Of a DNA stretch of 64,000 nucleotides, positions 60,559 to 64,000 are shown one piece after another. The notes under the pieces are model-generated. The model worked only from the letters and a program-made list of their open reading frames with translations. It was not told the origin of the DNA and searched no databases. Every line of letters begins with the position of its first letter. The stretch's first letter is position 1. The position numbers were made by a program, and so were the translations under genes. The stretch covers positions 776,073 to 840,072 of the forward strand of contig CAUJNA010003013.1 in NCBI GenBank assembly GCA_963377175.1. Reading direction: 5' to 3'. The DNA comes from Effrenium voratum. Its lineage: Eukaryota; Sar; Dinophyceae; Suessiales; Symbiodiniaceae.

Positions 60559-60807
60559 GTGAGTATGTGTTACCCGTCATATGTGCCCAGGTTAATCGGC
60601 GAGGCTTGGGCTGCAGAGTTCTTGGATTTCCTGAAAAAGAAGGCGTATGAGGCGTCGACGCAGGACATGTTGTCGATTAAAGATAAACAGGAAGAGGCAA
60701 TCACTTTGGACATGCTGGATGACCCTGATTCGGACTCACAGAGGGATGAAGTGTTTAATCCTGTGTTAAAAGGAAATACAGAGATGGCGGAATGGGAAAG
60801 TGCTTGA
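60559..60807 (+). pseudogene. pol: Pre-integrase segment of the second retroelement
   Basis: The frame reads GEAWAAEFLDFLKKKAYEAS, then DKQEEAITLDMLDDPDSDSQ. It is hydrophilic and helical and leads into the integrase region on the same strand. The zinc-binding HHCC part expected here is not recognisable. Confidence 0.35.
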
Positions 60808-60942
60808 TAGTATTGATATCCCGGATTTACCAGCTAGCCAAAGAGCGAGAAAGGAGGAGAGCCTGACGGGCAATATTGTAGCAACCTTTCAGCAGGTAAA
60901 GGCCCTAAGGAAGGGAAAGGGGCAGGATATCCGGCAGAGCTG

Positions 60943-61654
60943 GTGTCGGATCGAGGATTGCATAACCGAGGAGTTTTGGCAAAGCACATGTCGGCGAATG
61001 GAATCCAAGTGTTTTATGTTCCGTTGCAAACGCTTGAAGCCATTGGACATGTGGAACGTCATGGAGGAATCATAAAGGCAATATATAGGAGAGTGTGTAA
61101 TAAAACACAACCGGAACCGGTTGGCGTTGATCAGGTAAACTAAGTGCTAACGCAATACTACCGAATCAAGAACTCCATGCGCAGAGTGGGCGGCCACGGG
61201 TTCTTGGTACATGCCCGAGAGGAGCACCTAGCTTCATGGATGAAGAAGGCTGGACTGATCTTGGAGCAATTGGGAATAGTATTGATCCCGATTCCATATT
61301 TGCGCTTCAACACACGGCAAGAATGGAAGTAAAGAAGGCATTCGTAGAACTCGATTGTAGCAAACGCGTGCAGAAGGCGTTACTTAGGAATGCGCAACCG
61401 ATGTATGAGAACTACGAAATCGGGGTTATCGTGTGTTTTCCCAGAGACTTTATGAAAAAGACCCAATGGAGCCCGGCAAGCAGAGTAATCGGAATGATAA
61501 GAAAGTTTGGGTGTTGTGCGAAAATATCCTAGCGTTTATCGATGGGAGAAATTTGAGGCTGGCAAATGACGTTGAAGTCCTAGGGAGGTTGATTCTTCAC
61601 GGACGTGACATTGTGCTTGAGGAGATCATCAAAGAACATGGGCAGCAGGCGTAA
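60943..61654 (+). pseudogene. pol: Integrase core and C-terminal part of the second copia-type element
   Basis: The frame 60943-61143 reads DRGLHNRGVLAKHM (catalytic Asp, D3) and GHVERHGGIIKAIYRRV (catalytic Glu, E38), spaced as expected for D,DX35E. The next part is broken: 61236-61532 has WTDLGAIGNSIDPDSIFALQ and VELDCSKRVQKALLRNA, and 61433-61654 has DKKVWVLCENILAFIDGRNL. These are the known C-terminal features of integrase in this group. At least two frame changes occur. Confidence 0.8.
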
Positions 61655-61993
61655 ACGCAAGTTAGGTCCCAGTTCCTGAGGGTGAAGTTCCAAGTGACCC
61701 TGAACCGGATTACCGAGAATCCCGGAACATGGGTTGCTTGAAGGTGAGGATGAGAACTGCGAGGACACGGGATGCCGAGATCGCAGGCCGAAATACGAAA
61801 TATGGGGCCGCGAATGAAAAAACCATTTCCTGTTTGGAGCCAGATCCTGAAAGAGGGACGTTTGGCAGTGAACCGTAGTCCAGACGTACGAGGGCACAGT
61901 TAATGGATGATTTGCCCGACTCCATAAGGAGCCACTTTGAGCAGACGAGTGGGCAGCAAAGTGCGAGCTTGGAGGACGCAAACATGACCGCTA
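61655..61993 (+). other. Linker between integrase and RT of the second element
   Basis: Protein-like fragments such as VPEGEVPSDPEPDYRES and LMDDLPDSIRSHFEQTSGQQ appear with stops between them. It is a hydrophilic linker as is usual before the RT domain. Confidence 0.4.
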
Positions 61994-62875
61994 ATGGCGT
62001 CTGGCCATGCTTATGTGAGCAGAGAGAAGTACGTGGCGTTCATGGCAGATAGGGTCAGTGACATAGAGAATGCACAGAGAAATAAGAATGCGGTGCAGGA
62101 AAGGTTGCTCGTATATGACGAAGCAAGTGAGGAGGTGCAAAGTGCATTGATTGAGAAATTCCAGAAGTTCGGAGCAGCTGTTTCCATTGACGGAAAAGAA
62201 CTGAGAGGTCTGCTAAATGCAGGCCATGTTGCCATCCCGTCAAGGCGGGTCGAGGTTGACAAGAACGATTTTCAGAGGGGTCAGCCTGGATATAAACTCA
62301 AGTACAAGAGCCGTTTGGTGATATGCGGAAATTTCGAAGATCGTGAACGAGGAGACGTACCTACTGGTGACGTAGAAGCTCTTCACATAGTGTGTGCTTG
62401 GGTAGCAGTTCATTAGGTGGTGATAAAATCTTGTGACATCACCAGCGCATATTTCCAAGCTCGAGAGCTGCTGCGACAGCCACAAGGAAGACTTCCGGAC
62501 GTTTTCCCAACGGCGTATCTACTGGTTAGGAAACCGGTCTATGGCTTGACTGACAGCGATCGAGGCTTCTGGTTGCAAGTGAGTGCAGATGCAGCGGCGT
62601 GCGGATTGACATCGAGTAGGATTGTTCCTGCGTTCTATTACTATGTTGCGGATGGCAGAGTAAACGCAGTAATGACCACTCACGTGGATGATTTCCTATA
62701 TGCCTTCACTGAAACCGGAAGGGTTACGATCAAGAACTTGTTGAGCAAGTTTATCGTCAGCGAACAAGGAAATTTCAGGTATTACGGCCAAGAGAAGGAC
62801 AGCTCGATCAAGATCGACGTGGATGACAACACTAGGAAGCTGAGCATGATCAAGATCGAGGCGGGCGGAAAATAA
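61994..62875 (+). pseudogene. pol: Reverse transcriptase of the second copia-type element
   Basis: One frame runs from 61994 to 62875 with a single TAG at 62414-62416. Before it come EEVQSALIEKFQKFGAAVSI, IPSRRVEVDKNDFQRG and KYKSRLVICGNFED, the start of RVT_2. After it come SCDITSAYFQ (catalytic Asp), LVRKPVYGLTDSDRGFW and MTTHVDDFLYAF (the catalytic DD pair). The stop lies six codons before the first catalytic Asp. All three catalytic acidic residues remain. Confidence 0.9.
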
Positions 62876-62929
62876 CCGATGCAGAAAACTCATTGGAACT
62901 GTCGCAGTTAAGGTTAGTGGTTTCGTGGA

Positions 62930-63559
62930 TTGCTAGGCAGGGACGTCCTTAACCAAGACAGCCACGGCATAGGGTCGAGTCTATATTTCCATGCAGGAAG
63001 ACTTGATTGGCAAAATGTCGGTATTCTGACAGTCACGGATACGTTATTTGCAAATGAGGAGAACCATAAGTCACAACAGGGGCGTTTCCATTTCTTGGTG
63101 TCCAGTGAACAGGCAAGGAATCAGAATTGTGAGACGTTTGATGTAGTGCTTTTGGGATTTGCGTCGAGCACGATAAAGCGAGTCTATCGCGCAACTATGC
63201 AGGCAGAGACGTATGCGTTGCAGAATGGGATCGAGAGCGGAGACAAGCTCCGAGCAGTGATATGTGAAACACAGGGCGGTTGAAGAATTTGACTGGTTAG
63301 TACGAGACTATCAAGAAGTACGTCCCGCGCACTACTTGAGCTATCTATCGAGATAGCAGCTATCAGACAATCATTGCGGAATGAAGACGGAACGCGTATA
63401 GCAGTATTATTTCCAGAAGGAGGAGATCGGATTCGCTGGATTGCAACTGCTACAATGGTTGCGGATTGTTTTACGAAACGAATAAAGGCGGATTTCATAT
63501 GGAAGGTGATCAGCGCTGGAGTTTATGTGGTTGAAACAAATCCGAATGAGAAGTTATGA
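62930..63559 (+). pseudogene. pol: RNase H of the second copia-type element
   Basis: The frame 62930-63283 reads QNVGILTVTDTLFANEE (catalytic Asp) and RVYRATMQAETYALQNGI (catalytic Glu). A frame change after 63283 leads to 63374-63559 with GDRIRWIATATMVADCFTKR (last catalytic Asp) and the end VVETNPNEKL. The connection to RT (SQLRLVVSWIARQGRP, 62905-62950) is in yet another frame. Confidence 0.85.
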
Positions 63560-63565
63560 GAATAA

Positions 63566-63591
63566 TGCGATAGAGTGTCGCATCTTTTTTT
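63566..63591 (+). repeat. Short hairpin followed by a T run after pol
   Basis: TGCGATAGAGTGTCGCA forms a five-base-pair stem just after the pol stop (63559) and is followed by TCTTTTTTT. It may lie in the 3' untranslated part of the element. A role in termination is only a guess. Confidence 0.4.
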
Positions 63592-63739
63592 GCTGTAAAG
63601 CGGTTCAACACCTGAAAGCAGGTTGAATGTGAATTCTCCCTGTAAGTTGTATAGATCGAAGCCAGGGTGTTAAACATGTTGTGCATGACCGGGCCATTTT
63701 GGTACGAGGGCCCTTGAGTCATAGCGCTCGAAGCGAAAA

Positions 63740-64000
63740 GTGAGAGCCCGATTTATTTGCTATATTCACATATATTTCAAAATATTATATTTTAGGTTAT
63801 ATAGTTTGGATTGTTTTAATTTTGAACAATTTAGCGATTAGGATATGAAGTCCGTAAATTGTTTGGTCGGATGCATTATATGGTTTATTTTAGTTGACAA
63901 ATTTATAGAGGAATAAAAAAGAATTGTTTAAAGGAATGTTTTTGTTTAGTTAAAAAAAGGAAGGTATAAAAGGGATTTGGTTTAAAATTGGAATCGAAAT
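63740..64000. other. AT-rich end of the window
   Basis: Base composition changes sharply to A+T after about 63740, with many TTTA/ATTT words and short T and A runs. No gene is seen. GGTATAAAAGGG at 63963-63974 resembles a TATA box, but dinoflagellates rarely use one. The change could be the outer border of the second retroelement. Confidence 0.4.

Larger units (their letters stand above)
54860..63559 (+). mobile_element. Second, different Ty1/copia-type retroelement, degenerate
   Basis: Plus-strand order: gag zinc knuckle (55.1 kb), ExoX-like motif (55.5 kb), Cys-rich motif (55.75 kb), protease (split by an insertion), unassigned part, integrase (61.0-61.65 kb), RT (62.0-62.9 kb) and RNase H (63.0-63.56 kb). 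Integrase precedes RT, the copia order. Sequence motifs differ from the 18.6-29.9 kb element, so it is another family, and no methyltransferase-like domain is visible. There are many stops and frameshifts. No terminal repeats were found. The 5' boundary is uncertain because little gag is recognisable before 55.0 kb. Confidence 0.75.

Noticed and set aside
1..64000. tRNA, rRNA, 5S or spliced-leader RNA genes
   Set aside because: No cloverleaf with conserved TTCGANTC/TGGC boxes, no rRNA-like segment, and no full leader followed by a splice donor was seen by eye; a covariance-model scan would be decisive.

Overview
The window looks like nuclear DNA of a dinoflagellate, most likely a Symbiodiniaceae-type alga. 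The reasons are two decaying Ty1/copia-type retroelements with the accessory domains typical of dinoflagellate copies, Lys/Ala/Gly-rich 'LEK/GKG' genes of a kind I remember as highly multiplied in Symbiodinium genomes, two relic-like copies of the dinoflagellate trans-spliced leader, a degenerate CCCTAAA (TTTAGGG-type) telomere-like block, and very low gene density. No intact ordinary host gene, tRNA, rRNA or CRISPR array was found. Almost everything is mobile-element wreckage, satellite DNA or foldback DNA.

Layout. 0.6-4.2 kb: two frameshifted Lys-rich gene copies (plus strand) separated by an AT-rich block with a near-perfect hairpin. 4.2-6.8 kb: little of note. 6.8-9.0 kb: a 1.2-kb degenerate CCCTAAA array bracketed by two arrays of a GGTCGCAAGTGACC-like motif. 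10.8-12.8 kb: a 21-bp minisatellite with embedded TTAGAGG/TTAGGG blocks and a 729-bp higher-order period. 12.8-13.3 kb: a nested foldback and ~68-bp repeats. 14.5-16.3 kb: a diverged ~1.1-kb tandem duplication. 16.3-17.1 kb: a gag relic.

18.6-29.9 kb (minus strand): the main element. It is a copia-order retroelement reading gag, protease, integrase, a cytosine-methyltransferase-like domain, a Pro-rich linker, reverse transcriptase and RNase H. After the pol stop comes a second long coding region with a Tpt1/KptA-like (RNA 2'-phosphotransferase) domain and then an endonuclease/exonuclease/phosphatase-like start. A spliced-leader-like sequence lies about 130 bp upstream of gag on the coding strand. 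No LTRs are visible. Many frameshifts show this copy is inactive as assembled.

30-54 kb: mostly satellites, including a ~2.4-kb inverted repeat whose arms are a homopurine and a homopyrimidine tract (34.1-36.5 kb), a second ~300-bp palindrome (49.3-49.6 kb), decamer minisatellites, and a foldback family with three hairpins (53.5-54.0 kb) beside palindromic AGTACTAAA repeats. 54.9-63.6 kb (plus strand): a second, different copia-type element with gag zinc knuckle, ExoX-like motif, protease, integrase, RT and RNase H. Its protease region is split by a 1,620-bp insertion with a candidate TGACAT target-site duplication.

The most interesting feature is the accessory enzyme set of the first element: a methyltransferase-like domain inside pol and an RNA-repair-type Tpt1-like enzyme downstream of it.
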